This document shows positions 9,109 to 19,200 of a stretch of 37,484 bases of DNA, piece by piece. The first letter of the stretch is position 1; each line of letters begins with the position of its first letter. Below the pieces are notes generated by a model, which did not search any database, was not told where the DNA came from, and worked only from the letters and a program-made list of their open reading frames with translations. The translations under genes were made by a program, and so were the position numbers. Source of the DNA: Gemmatimonadota bacterium (lineage in GTDB: Bacteria; Gemmatimonadota; Gemmatimonadetes; Longimicrobiales; Gaopeijiaceae). The stretch lies in the NCBI GenBank assembly GCA_028873825.1, contig JAPPNM010000105.1, forward strand, positions 1 through 37,484, in the 5' to 3' direction.

Positions 9109-11811
9109 ATGATCAGCGGACTGTCGCGGCTGCCGGCGGGAGCAGTGTTTCACCGATGCGCACTCCAGGTGAATCCGTTTGAGTACGCCCGTAAGTTCCG
9201 AGGAATCAAATCCCCCGGGCACGCCGGGTCCCACGCCCGTCAGATAATTGCGAAGGCGTTGGAACTAGACATCTCCGTACTTGCGATTACGAATCACAAC
9301 GACTACAAGGGGGTCGGCCCCTTCCGCGAGGCGGCCGAGGGTCACGCCATCACGATCTTCCCCGGATTCGAGGTGTCCTCCTCCGAGGGAATCCACGTCC
9401 TGTGTGTCTATGATCCCGCAACAGAAGACGAGCACTTGGGACGGTTCCTGGGCGAGCTCGGGATCCGGGAACCGGGATCGTCCTCCGCATTGTCGAAGAA
9501 GACGTTCGTTGATGTCCTGGCGACTGTTCGGGATCAGGGAGGAATCGCCATCGCGGCCCATGTGACGAGCCATCCCGGCGGTCTCCTGCAGGTTCTAAGG
9601 AGGAGCGGGCAGGCCCGGATCAATGCGTGGCGCAGCCCGGACTTGCTCGCCGTTCAGATTCCGAAGACGGTGGACGAACTGAGTACGTGGGCGCGCGCCG
9701 TCATTCGGAACGAGGATCCCCAATACCGGCGCTTGGGAACTGCTGGTGAAGGCCTGGCCGTGGCCCCGGTCAACGCCAAGGACGTCGTAGGTCCCGAGGA
9801 CCTCGGGGACCGTGGCGCGACCTGCCTGATCAAGATGTCGCGCATCGGTGTCGAGGGTCTGCGCCAGGCCTTCCTAGACCCGGGCTCCCGCGTCGAGCTC
9901 GATTCCCAGGACGCCGAAGTGGAGCCGGGAAACCGTGCCGAAATGCTGGGAATGGCCTGGGCAGGGGGGTTTCTCAACGGAACCAGGATGCGCCTGAATC
10001 CGAATCTCAACGTGCTGATCGGTGGAAGAGGCGCCGGCAAGTCCACGGTGATCGAGAGCCTCCGCTACGTGTTGGGACTGGATCCCATCGGTGAAGCTGC
10101 ATCGAAAGCCCACCAGGGGATCGTCCACAACGTGCTCCGGAGCGGGACCAGGATATCACTTCTGGTGCGTACCCATGGACCGAGCACGCGGGACTACCTG
10201 ATCGAGCGTACGGTTCCGAATCCGCCGATCGTCCGGGACCGGGACGGCGCAATCTCGAACCTGATGCCGCGGGACATCCTCCCCCGTGTCGAGATCTATG
10301 GGCAACACGAGATTGCCCACCTGACCAGGAACTCCGTACAACGCACTCGCCTCCTGGACCGTTTTGTCGAGCAGGACCCGTCTCTGGCAAGAAGGAAGGC
10401 CCAGGTTCGACAAGACCTGGAAAAGACCAGAGGGTCGATCCTGGAGGTACGACGCCAACTGGAAGACCTCCAGGAGCGTCTGGCGGCACTTCCCGGACTT
10501 GAAGAAACGCTTGAACAGTACCGCAAGGCCGGACTGGAGGAACGATTGCGCGACCGGAGTCTCCTGGTTCGTGAAGAGCAGGTTCTCGATTCGATGGCGC
10601 ATCGCCTGGAACCGCTGCGTGAGTGCCTGGCGGATCTCCGGCAGGAGCTGCCCCTGGACCGGGCGTTCTTGTCGCGTGGGGCGCTCGACAGCCTTCCCGG
10701 TAGAGACATACTGGAAGTTGGAAATCGGGTTCTGGAGAAACTGAGCACCGGACTGCAGGACCTGGCCTCCGGATTTCAGGACGCACTGGGCCGGGCAGAC
10801 GACGGCATCGCACGGATCAGGACCAGGTGGGATAATCGTCGCCGAGAGGTACAGGAAGCATACGAGGCCATTCTCCGGGAACTTGAGCGATCCGCGGTGC
10901 ATGGCGAGGAGTTTATTCGCCTTCGTCGCAGAATTGAACGCCTTCGCCCTCTCCGCCGTGAGGCAACCCTGGCGGAACAGGCGGAAGCGGAACACATGAA
11001 GCGGCGCGGGATTCTTCTGACCGAATGGGAAGAACTGAAGGCTGAGGAGTTCCGGCTGTTGGACCAGGCCGCCGGAGCGGTCACCGAGCGACTCGAAGGC
11101 CGAATCCAGGTAAAGGTTGTCGCTGCCGGTGATCGGCCGCCACTCTCCGAACTTCTTCGCGAAGGGATTGGCGGCAACCTTGCGAAGACCATCGACATCC
11201 TCGAATCCGCGCCGGACCTTTCCGTCCTGGATCTGGCGGACACGTGCCGCGAGGGAGCCGACGCGATTCTGGCGAAGTACGAGACCACCCCGAAGCAGGC
11301 GGCCCTGCTGGCGAACGCCTCACCGGAAATCCTGATGCGCGTCGAAGAGCTCGATCTGCCCCATACAACCGAGATCCGGCTGAATCTCGCCCGGGAAGGC
11401 AGGCCGCCGTCGTGGCGTGCACTGGACGACCTGTCGACCGGTCAAAAGGCGACTGCGGTGTTGCTCCTTCTTCTTCTCGAGTCCGACGCCCCGCTGATTG
11501 TGGACCAGCCCGAGGACGACCTGGACAACCGCTTCATCACGGAGGGGATCGTTCCGCGGATGCGCGAAGAGAAGCGACGGCGTCAGTTCATTTTTTCGAC
11601 TCACAACGCGAACATCCCCGTTCTGGGGGACGCAGAGTTGATTCTGGGCCTTACTCCGCTGGGTGAAGCCGGCGAGGAGGACGGAAGAGCCGAGATTGCT
11701 AGGGAACACATGGGTTCGATCGACGACGAACAGGTGCGAGAGCTCATCGAGGATCTGCTCGAAGGCGGGAAGGACGCGTTCGAAACGAGACGAAACAAGT
11801 ACGGGTTCTGA
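9109..11811 (+). CDS. PHP-domain/SMC-like ATPase (TrlF-like), candidate defence protein
   Basis: This gene encodes 900 residues from ATG 9109. A frame start at 9028 would overlap dat. The N-terminal third resembles a PHP phosphoesterase domain: ITNHND with H63, the later AHVTSHPGG and a NAKDV segment. The usual first HxH motif is not evident, because the equivalent stretch reads RCALQVNPF. An SMC/RecF-type ATPase follows: Walker A GGRGAGKST at 305-313, a long coiled coil at about 420-720, signature LSTGQK at 775-780, Walker B PLIVDQPEDD with D799, and the switch H832 in STHNAN. PHP-SMC ATPases of this build occur mostly in mobile or defence loci and are thought to act on nucleic acids. Base composition looks lower in GC than the flanks, and AlbA_2 follows 14 bases later. 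No function has been shown from this sequence. Confidence 0.8.
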   Translation: MISGLSRLPAGAVFHRCALQVNPFEYARKFRGIKSPGHAGSHARQIIAKALELDISVLAITNHNDYKGVGPFREAAEGHAITIFPGFEVSSSEGIHVLCVYDPATEDEHLGRFLGELGIREPGSSSALSKKTFVDVLATVRDQGGIAIAAHVTSHPGGLLQVLRRSGQARINAWRSPDLLAVQIPKTVDELSTWARAVIRNEDPQYRRLGTAGEGLAVAPVNAKDVVGPEDLGDRGATCLIKMSRIGVEGLRQAFLDPGSRVELDSQDAEVEPGNRAEMLGMAWAGGFLNGTRMRLNPNLNVLIGGRGAGKSTVIESLRYVLGLDPIGEAASKAHQGIVHNVLRSGTRISLLVRTHGPSTRDYLIERTVPNPPIVRDRDGAISNLMPRDILPRVEIYGQHEIAHLTRNSVQRTRLLDRFVEQDPSLARRKAQVRQDLEKTRGSILEVRRQLEDLQERLAALPGLEETLEQYRKAGLEERLRDRSLLVREEQVLDSMAHRLEPLRECLADLRQELPLDRAFLSRGALDSLPGRDILEVGNRVLEKLSTGLQDLASGFQDALGRADDGIARIRTRWDNRRREVQEAYEAILRELERSAVHGEEFIRLRRRIERLRPLRREATLAEQAEAEHMKRRGILLTEWEELKAEEFRLLDQAAGAVTERLEGRIQVKVVAAGDRPPLSELLREGIGGNLAKTIDILESAPDLSVLDLADTCREGADAILAKYETTPKQAALLANASPEILMRVEELDLPHTTEIRLNLAREGRPPSWRALDDLSTGQKATAVLLLLLLESDAPLIVDQPEDDLDNRFITEGIVPRMREEKRRRQFIFSTHNANIPVLGDAELILGLTPLGEAGEEDGRAEIAREHMGSIDDEQVRELIEDLLEGGKDAFETRRNKYGF

Positions 11812-11825
11812 GGGTGCCACGGTAG

Positions 11826-13046
11826 ATGACCAGAGCCGAACTCATCGAGCTGATCCGCAACGACGAGACCTCCGGGGTCGAATTCAAGCGGGACGATGTT
11901 TCGGCCACCAAACTGGCTTCCGAGATGGCCGCACTGCTCAATCTGAGAGGTGGTCACATTCTTCTGGGCGTCGAGAGCGACCAGACCGTGAGCGGCTTGA
12001 CGCGAGACCCGAGGGAGGCCGAGGAGTGGGTCATGGAAGTCGCCCGGGTCCACGTTCAACCGGCGACCATTCCGTACTGGGAGACCATTCGATGGGATGC
12101 CGACAGGATCGTGGGCATCGTATCTCTGTCCGAGGATGCACCTGATAAACCCTACAAGGTGAAGAAGGGTTCGGCCTGGGTCACCAAGGTCAGAGTCGGG
12201 ACGACGACGCGCGATGCGACCCGCGAGGAGGAAGCCCGTCTCTATCAGCAGTCGGGGCGTATGGAATACGGCTTGAAGCCCGTTCAGGGCGCGGAAGCAA
12301 CTATGCTGGACGATCGGCGTCTGCAGGACTATTTCGAGCGTGTGTTGGGCTGGGGCCTGCCCGGAGATCCCAGGTCCGAGGAATGGAGGACGCAACTCGT
12401 CAACCTGGACTTGGCGGTCCGGAGACACCAGCGCACGTCGCCCACCGTGAACGGGGTGCTGCTATTTGGCAGCAACCCGAAGCGCTTCGTCCCCCAATCC
12501 GGCATTCGGGCCATCTGTTACGCGGGAGAAGAGCCCGACTACGCGACCCGCGCGGACGAGGACCTGAGGGGCCCGCTCGTACCCCTTCTCGACCGTGGTG
12601 GAGCCTTGTTGGAGCCAGGTCTTGTCGACCAGGCCTGGGACTTCGTACGACGGAACACCACTCCGGCTGCCCGCCTGGAAGGCCCTCGCCGCGCAGACCG
12701 CTGGGAGTATCCGAGGAGCGTGATACGGGAGGCCGTGACCAACGCCCTCGTCCACCGCGACTACAGCATTGCCGGTACCGACATCACACTGACCGTCTTT
12801 TCGAATCGGTTGGAGGTCACCAGCCCTGGGCGGCTACCTAACACGGTAACGCGGGAGGGAATGCGGTCGGGCATGCGCTACGCCCGCAACCAGACCCTGG
12901 TGAACGTCATGCGGGACTACGGATACGTTGACGCACGCGGAATGGGAGTGCGAATCAAGATCATTCCGGGGATGCGGGAGCACAACGGAACCGAACCGGA
13001 CCTGATCGAGGACGAGTACCGATTCACGGTTCGGCTCTGGAAGTAG
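11826..13046 (+). CDS. AlbA_2 (Schlafen-type) and HATPase_c_4 protein
   Basis: This gene encodes 406 residues. Residues 15-60 carry the AlbA_2 signature, SGVEFKRDD followed by AALLNLRGGHILLGV and SGLTRDP, the domain shared with the core of Schlafen nucleases. A helical middle contains TVNGVLLFG. Residues about 298-406 resemble a GHKL-type ATP-binding domain: REAVTNALVHRDYS (N box), FSNRLEVTSPG, and RGMGVRIK. Such proteins are annotated as DNA-binding, RNA-binding or ATP-binding regulators, and some belong to phage-defence loci. It begins 14 bases after the ATPase gene with GAGGGTG ahead, so the two form an operon. It ends 11 bases from the convergent namZ. Whether it regulates or acts as an effector cannot be told from sequence. 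Confidence 0.82.
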   Translation: MTRAELIELIRNDETSGVEFKRDDVSATKLASEMAALLNLRGGHILLGVESDQTVSGLTRDPREAEEWVMEVARVHVQPATIPYWETIRWDADRIVGIVSLSEDAPDKPYKVKKGSAWVTKVRVGTTTRDATREEEARLYQQSGRMEYGLKPVQGAEATMLDDRRLQDYFERVLGWGLPGDPRSEEWRTQLVNLDLAVRRHQRTSPTVNGVLLFGSNPKRFVPQSGIRAICYAGEEPDYATRADEDLRGPLVPLLDRGGALLEPGLVDQAWDFVRRNTTPAARLEGPRRADRWEYPRSVIREAVTNALVHRDYSIAGTDITLTVFSNRLEVTSPGRLPNTVTREGMRSGMRYARNQTLVNVMRDYGYVDARGMGVRIKIIPGMREHNGTEPDLIEDEYRFTVRLWK

Positions 13047-13057
13047 GCCGCGCCCCC

Positions 13058-14335
13058 TCACCGGTACAGCAGGTACCCCTCGCGGCGCTCCAGGTAGTCC
13101 CCCAGCCCCTCCCCCCACCTCTCAGCCAGCTCCCCGTACGACGCCCCCGCGTCGAGCGCGATCCGCAGCGCGTCGGTCCCGGCCAGCCGGTCGAAGTGCC
13201 CCTCGCGCCAGCTCCAGCGCTCCCCGGACATCGCCCTGATCTCCACCAGTAGCGCCAGCGCCGCGAGCGTCGGGTCGTAGGACGGCCCGGCAGCCTCCAG
13301 CCGAACTCCCCCCACCTCGGTCCCCGCGAACTTCCCGTCGCCGGGATCCTCCGGAGTGAACCGCACCGCCGGGAACCGCGCGTCCGGCACCCCGAGCTCC
13401 CCCAGCCGCGTCGCCAGCTCCTCGCCGTCGAGCCACGGCGCCCCCACATGCTGGAATGCCCGCTCGGTCCCGCGCCCGACCGAAACCGGAGTCCCCTCGA
13501 ATAGGCAGGTGCCGGGATAGTGAAGCGCGCTCTCCACCGACGGCATGTTGGGCGACGGCGCGATCCAGGGGATGCCGGTCTCGCCGAAGGGCATCGTGCG
13601 CGACCAACCGTCCGCGACCACTACGCTGAGATCGACCCGCACCCCGAATTCCCCCACCGCCATGCGCGCGAACTCGCCCGCCGTCAGCCCGTGCCGCATG
13701 GGGATCGGGTAGAGGCCCACGAAACTCGCGAAATCGGGGTCCAGCACGTTGCCCTGCACCCGGTCGCCACCGATCGGGTTTGGCCGGTCGAGGACCACGA
13801 AGTCGATGCCGTGCTCGCCCGCGGCCTCCATGGCAAGCGCCATGGTGGACAGGTACGTGTAGTAGCGGGTGCCGATGTCCTGGATGTCGAAGAGGAGCAC
13901 TTCGATGCCTTGCAGCATCTCGGCGGTGGGCTTCCGGGTCGAGCCGTAGAGGGAGTGAACGGGCAGCCCGGTGCGCTCGTCCGCGCCGCCCTCGACCTTT
14001 ACCCCCGCCTCGGCACGGCCCCGGATGCCGTGTTCAGGCGAGAAGAGCGCAACCAGTTCGACCTCGGCGTGATCGGCCAGGAGGTCGATCGAGGACGTGC
14101 CGCCGCGGTCCCGTCCCGTGTGGTTGGTGATGAGGCCTGCGCGGCGCCCGCGCACCAGGGCGAGCGAATCGCTTATAAGGACCTCGACGCCGGGCCGTAC
14201 GGCGGCCGAAGACCGCGCCGCGGTGCGGGGGGACGCGGAAGCGACTGACGGAGGCTCCCGGCCGGGGTCGCCGCCGGGCGAGCAGGCAACGGCGGCGAGG
14301 AGGGGCAGCGCCGCGATAAGCGATCGTGCGGGCAA
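13058..14335 (-). CDS. namZ: Exo-beta-N-acetylmuramidase NamZ (DUF1343, GH171)
   Basis: This gene encodes 425 residues. A hydrophobic N-terminus ends in AAVAC at about residue 18, a plausible lipoprotein site. Family marks run in order: AGLITNHTGRD, LFSPEHGIRG, the DIQDIGTRYYTYLSTM block, VLDRPNPIGG, HGLTAGEFARM, APSPNMPSVESALHYPGT, and EGTPVSVGRGTERAFQ. NamZ removes terminal MurNAc from the non-reducing end of peptidoglycan fragments (established for Bacillus subtilis NamZ). The gene is divergent from nagZ with about 80 bases between them, and the B. subtilis recycling cluster also pairs namZ with nagZ and amiE. The signal suggests action outside the cytoplasm. Confidence 0.9.
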   Translation of the reverse strand: MPARSLIAALPLLAAVACSPGGDPGREPPSVASASPRTAARSSAAVRPGVEVLISDSLALVRGRRAGLITNHTGRDRGGTSSIDLLADHAEVELVALFSPEHGIRGRAEAGVKVEGGADERTGLPVHSLYGSTRKPTAEMLQGIEVLLFDIQDIGTRYYTYLSTMALAMEAAGEHGIDFVVLDRPNPIGGDRVQGNVLDPDFASFVGLYPIPMRHGLTAGEFARMAVGEFGVRVDLSVVVADGWSRTMPFGETGIPWIAPSPNMPSVESALHYPGTCLFEGTPVSVGRGTERAFQHVGAPWLDGEELATRLGELGVPDARFPAVRFTPEDPGDGKFAGTEVGGVRLEAAGPSYDPTLAALALLVEIRAMSGERWSWREGHFDRLAGTDALRIALDAGASYGELAERWGEGLGDYLERREGYLLYR

Positions 14336-14414
14336 GGGCGCGCGGCCAGTCGGGGTGGAGGGATTGCGGGGCGGGAGTCGTCCCGGAATCGGGAGTTAAG
14401 CTATCTTGGTTGAC

Positions 14415-16277
14415 ATGCGCGCGCCCCCCCGTCCTTCCCCCCGTCCCCTCCTCGCGGCCGCCGCCCTCGCCGTCCTCGCCGCCTGCGGCCGCTTCGCCGG
14501 CGCGCCGGTAGCGGGATCGCCCGCCCCGGACCCAGCGCGATCGCCCCGCCCCGCCCCGTCCGCCGCCCCGTGGTACGACGGCCGCGGCTGGGCCGAGCGG
14601 ACGCTGGAGTCCCTCACGCTGGAGGAAAAGGCCGGTCAGCTGATGATGCCCTTCCTCCTGGGCGATTTCGCGCCGGAGGGATCCTCGTCGGCGCGGCGCG
14701 CCCGGGCCCTGGTGGAGGAACACCGGGTGGGCGGAATCATCGTCTCGGTCGGGTCGCCCACCGAGGTGGCTGCGAAGCTCAACTGGCTGCAGTCGCTCTC
14801 CGATCTGCCCCTCCTCGTGAGCGCCGACCTGGAGGCGGGCGCGGGCTTCCGCTTCGAAGGGGTGGTGCATGCGCCCACCAACATCTGGCTCGGCGGGGCG
14901 ACGCGCTTTCCGGCGTTGATGGCGCTGGGCGCGGCCGGCGACCCCGGGCTGGCGTACGAGATGGGCCGGGTCACGGCGGTCGAGGCGCGCGCCCTCGGCG
15001 TTCACGTGCCCTTCGCGCCGGTGCTCGACGTGAACAACAACCCCGAGAATCCGGTCATCAACGTGCGCTCGTTCGGCGAGGACCCGGAGATGGTGGCGCT
15101 GCTGGGGGCGGCCTTCGTGAGGGGGCTGCAGGACCACGGCACGATCGCCACCGCGAAGCACTTCCCCGGCCACGGCGACACCGGCGTCGACTCGCACATC
15201 TCGCTGCCGGTCATCCGGGTCGGCCGCGAACGCATGGACTCGGTGGAGCTGCTCCCGTTCCGGCGGGCGGTCGAAGCGGGGCTGGGCGCCGTCATGACCG
15301 CGCACGTCACCGTGCCCGAGATCACCGGGGAGCGCACGCCGGCCACCCTGGCGCCCGCCGTCCTGACGGATCTGCTCCGCGGCGAGATGGGGTTCGGCGG
15401 CCTCGTCTTCACCGACGCGATGGACATGGGCGCGGTCGACCGCATGTTCGAGCGCGGCGAGGCGGCGGTGCGGGCGCTGGAGGCGGGTGCGGACGTGATC
15501 CTCATGCCGCCCGACCTGGGGGCGGCCCGCGAGGGAATCGCGGGGGCGGTCCGCGCCGGGCGGCTGACCGAGGAACGCGTCGACCGGTCGGTGCTGCGCA
15601 TCCTGCGCGCCAAGGAGAAGCTGGGGCTGGACCGCGAGCGCACCGTCGATCTGGGCCGCATGCGCGAGACGGTCGGCGTGCGCCCCCACCTGGCCGTGGC
15701 GCGGGAGGCGGCCAACCGCTCGGTGACCGTCCTCAAGGACGAGCGCAACCTCATGCCCCTCTTGGGGACGCCCGCCGCCGACGTGTATTCGGTCACCTAC
15801 CGGCGCGCGAACGACATTCGCGCGGGGCGGGCGTTCAACGCGGGCCTGCGCCGCACTTATCCGCGCCTTCGCACCGCCTACGTGGACCAGGAGACGACGA
15901 GGCGGGAATACGACGAGATCCTCGTCCGCGCCCGCGGCATGAACCTCACCGTCGTGTCGCTGCACGTGGGCGTGCGCACCGCGTCCGGGTCGGTGGCCCT
16001 TCCCGAAGAGGCCGTCGCGTTCGTGAGGAGGCTGGCGCGTTCGGGGCGGCCGCACATCGTGGCGGCCTTCGGGAATCCGTACCTCCTGGCGGAGTTTCCG
16101 CGCGTCGGAACCTATCTGACCGCGTGGTCGGGCATCCCCGTTGCGGAACGCGCCGCAGCCGACGCCATCCTGGGCCGGATCCCGGTGACGGGCCGCGCGC
16201 CCGCCCGCATAGCCGGCTTCGAGATCGGCCACGGGCTGCGCGTCCTGCCGCGGACGGTGGCGGAGCGGGACCGCTGA
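14415..16277 (+). CDS. nagZ: Beta-N-acetylglucosaminidase NagZ-like (GH3) lipoprotein
   Basis: This gene encodes 620 residues from ATG 14415; a TTG three codons earlier is also possible. There is no clear Shine-Dalgarno, and TATCTT lies six bases before the ATG, so the mRNA may be leaderless. The lipobox LAAC falls near residue 24. The GH3 TIM barrel shows KHFPGHGDTGVDSH at 248-261, with the D259/H261 acid-base dyad typical of NagZ, and the nucleophile D334 in FTDAMDM. A second GH3 domain follows from about 400. The two-domain form resembles Bacillus NagZ rather than the short enterobacterial enzyme. It removes terminal GlcNAc from muropeptides. Its stop lies two bases before the next start. 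Confidence 0.9.
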   Translation: MRAPPRPSPRPLLAAAALAVLAACGRFAGAPVAGSPAPDPARSPRPAPSAAPWYDGRGWAERTLESLTLEEKAGQLMMPFLLGDFAPEGSSSARRARALVEEHRVGGIIVSVGSPTEVAAKLNWLQSLSDLPLLVSADLEAGAGFRFEGVVHAPTNIWLGGATRFPALMALGAAGDPGLAYEMGRVTAVEARALGVHVPFAPVLDVNNNPENPVINVRSFGEDPEMVALLGAAFVRGLQDHGTIATAKHFPGHGDTGVDSHISLPVIRVGRERMDSVELLPFRRAVEAGLGAVMTAHVTVPEITGERTPATLAPAVLTDLLRGEMGFGGLVFTDAMDMGAVDRMFERGEAAVRALEAGADVILMPPDLGAAREGIAGAVRAGRLTEERVDRSVLRILRAKEKLGLDRERTVDLGRMRETVGVRPHLAVAREAANRSVTVLKDERNLMPLLGTPAADVYSVTYRRANDIRAGRAFNAGLRRTYPRLRTAYVDQETTRREYDEILVRARGMNLTVVSLHVGVRTASGSVALPEEAVAFVRRLARSGRPHIVAAFGNPYLLAEFPRVGTYLTAWSGIPVAERAAADAILGRIPVTGRAPARIAGFEIGHGLRVLPRTVAERDR

Positions 16278-16279
16278 GC

Positions 16280-19200
16280 GTGGGCGCGCGGAAGGCCTTC
16301 GCCCCTACCGGGGCCGGTCGCTCGCGTCCGGCCGACCCGGCGCCCCTCCGCTCCCGCCGCCGAACCGCGCTTCTTCGCGGGCCGGTCGCCGCCGTCCTCC
16401 TCGCGCTCGGGTCCTGCACCGGCCCGGCGCCGCGCCCCGCCAACCCGCCCGCCCCGCCCGCCGCCGCCCTCGACGACGACGCCCGCCGCTGGGTCGCCGA
16501 AACCCTCGCGACCCTGACGCTGCGCGAGGCGGTCGCCCAGCTGGTCATTCCCTGGATCTCCGGCGGCTACGCCCCGGAGAGCGACCCCGTCTTCCGGGAG
16601 CTGCTCGGCTGGGTCGACGAGGGACTGGGCGGCGTCCTGATCTCCATCGGCGTCCCCGACGCCTACGCGGCCAAGCTCAACCGCCTCCAGTCCCGCGCCC
16701 GGATCCCGCTCCTCGTCACCTCCGACTTCGAGAACGGGGGCCCAGGTATGCGGATCAACCACAGCTACGCCCTCCCGTCGCTGCTGCCGCAGGGCGGCGG
16801 CACGAGCTTTCCGCCGACGATGGCCTTCGGGGCCGCGGGCGACGAGGAGCTCGCCTTCGAGTACGGGCGGATCACCGCCGCCGAGGCGCGCGCGGTGGGC
16901 GTACACTGGCTCTTCGCGCCCGTCCTCGACGTCAACAGCAACCCGGACAACCCGGTCATCAACACCCGCTCCTTCGGCGAGGACCCGGTCGCGGTGGGCC
17001 GGCTCGGCGCCGCCTTCATCCGGGGCGCGCGGGCCGGCGGCGCCCTCACGACCGCCAAGCACTTCCCCGGCCACGGCGACACCCGCGCCGACTCCCACAT
17101 CGAGCTTCCCGTCATCGGGGCCGACCGCGAGCGCCTCGACCGGGTGGAGCTCGTTCCCTTCCGCATGGCGGTCGACGCGGGGGTGGACGCGGTGATGACG
17201 GCGCACGTGGCGGTGCCCGGCGTGCTCGGCGACGACCGTCCCGCCACGATGTCGCCCGAGCTCATGACCGGTCTGCTGCGGGGCGAGATGGGTTTCGGCG
17301 GCATCCTCTTCACCGACGCGCTCCGCATGGGCGCGATCACCGGCGGCTACGGGGCCGGCGAGGCCGCGGTGCTCGCGCTCCAAGCCGGGTCGGACGTGCT
17401 GCTCGCGCCCGACGGGATCGGCGTGACGATCGAGGCCGTGGCCGGGGCGGTGGAGTCGGGCCGCGTCGCACGGGAGAGGATCGACGTCTCGGTGCGGCGG
17501 CTGCTCGAAGCGAAGGCCCGGCTGGGGCTGCACCGCGGCGCGCAGGTGGACCCGGTGGGCGTCGCGACCCGCGTGGGCGCCGCCGGGCACCGGGCCGTGG
17601 CCGAAAGCGCCGCCGCGGCGTCCATCACGCTGGTGCGCGACCGCGAGGGGGTCCTGCCGCTGGCGCGCGGTACGTCGCTGCTCAGCGTCACCTACGCGCG
17701 CCCGGGCGACCTGCTCGCGGGCCGCGCCTTCGACGCCGCGCTCCGCCCCTCCGCCGCGCGCTTCTCCGCGGCCCGGGTGGGCCCCGGCACGCCCTGGGCG
17801 GTGTACGATTCCCTCCTGCACGCCGCCCGCGACGCGGACGCCGTGGTGGTGGGCGCCTACGTGCCGCCGCGCTCCGGCCTGGGGTCGGTGGGCGTCCCGG
17901 CCGGGTTCCGCGCCTTCGTCGAGGCGGTTGGCGGGCGCAGCGGCCCCGGCGTGGCGGTAGTGTCCTTCGGCAGCCCCTACCTCCTGTCGGCGTTTCCGGA
18001 TGCGGGCACCTACCTGCTCGCGTGGGGCGGCCGGGAGGTCTCGCAGCGCGCCGCGGCGCGGGCGGTGGCGGGGGAGGCGGCGATCTCGGGACGGCTGCCG
18101 GTCTCGATCCCGCCGCTGCACCGGGCGGGCGAAGGATTGGACCGGGCCGCCCGGGCGAGGATGGCGGAGCGGGACGAGGCCGGCGAGCGCCAGGCGGACC
18201 CCTTGCGCGAGGCGGGGTTCGTGCCGGGGGAGGAGGAGGGCGAAGCCGGCGCGGGAACTTCTTCTGGCGATCACGCGACCGGCGGGCCTGGGCGGTGGCG
18301 GGGCGGAGAGGTCCACCCGGACTGCGCAACCCGTCCGGACGATCCCGCGGCGGATCCCCGTGACAGTACGGCCGCCGTTCCCGGCGCGCGGGAAGCGGCC
18401 GACCTCGCCGACACCTTCTGCCGCGCCGGCAACGCGATCGTCTCCCCGCGCGAAGCCGACCCCGCCCGCGCCGGCATGAACGCCGACTCCCTCGCCGCGC
18501 TGGACGACTTCATCCTGGCCGCCCTGGCCGATTCGGCCGCCCCGGGCGCGGCCCTGGCCGTCGTGCGACGGGGCCGGCTCGTGCGGCTTCGGGGCTACGG
18601 CCGCCTCGACCGGGACCCGGCCGCGCCCCCCGTCACCCCCGCCTCGATCTTCGACCTCGCCTCGCTGACCAAGGCGGTCGGCACGACCTCGGCCGTCGTC
18701 ATCCTCGCGCAGCGGGGCCTCGTCGCTCTCGACGACCCCGTGGCCGACCATCTCCCCGGGTGGGCCGGCGGCGACCCCGCCAAGGCGCGGGTCACGATCC
18801 GGCATCTCCTGCTGCACCGGGCCGGACTGCCGCCCTTCCGCCGGCTCTTCCTCGAGACGAAGGGCCGCGACGCCTACCGGGACGCCATCGGCGCCATCCC
18901 GCTCGATCATCCCCCCGGCGAGCGCACCGTCTACTCCGACATCGGCCTCATGACGGCGGCCTTTGTCGTCGAGGCCGTGGCCGGGATGGCGCTGGACGGC
19001 TTCCTGCGCGCCGAAGTGTGGCGGCCCCTCGGCATGTCCGACACCGGCTTCGCCCCCGATTCCGCGCTCTGGGACCGCGTCGCCACCACCGAGCTCGACG
19101 AGGACTGCCGCGGCTATCACGTCCACGGCGTCGTACACGACGAGAACGCCTACGCCGTCGGCGGCGTCGCGGGGCACGCCGGGCTCTTCAGCTCGGCGCG

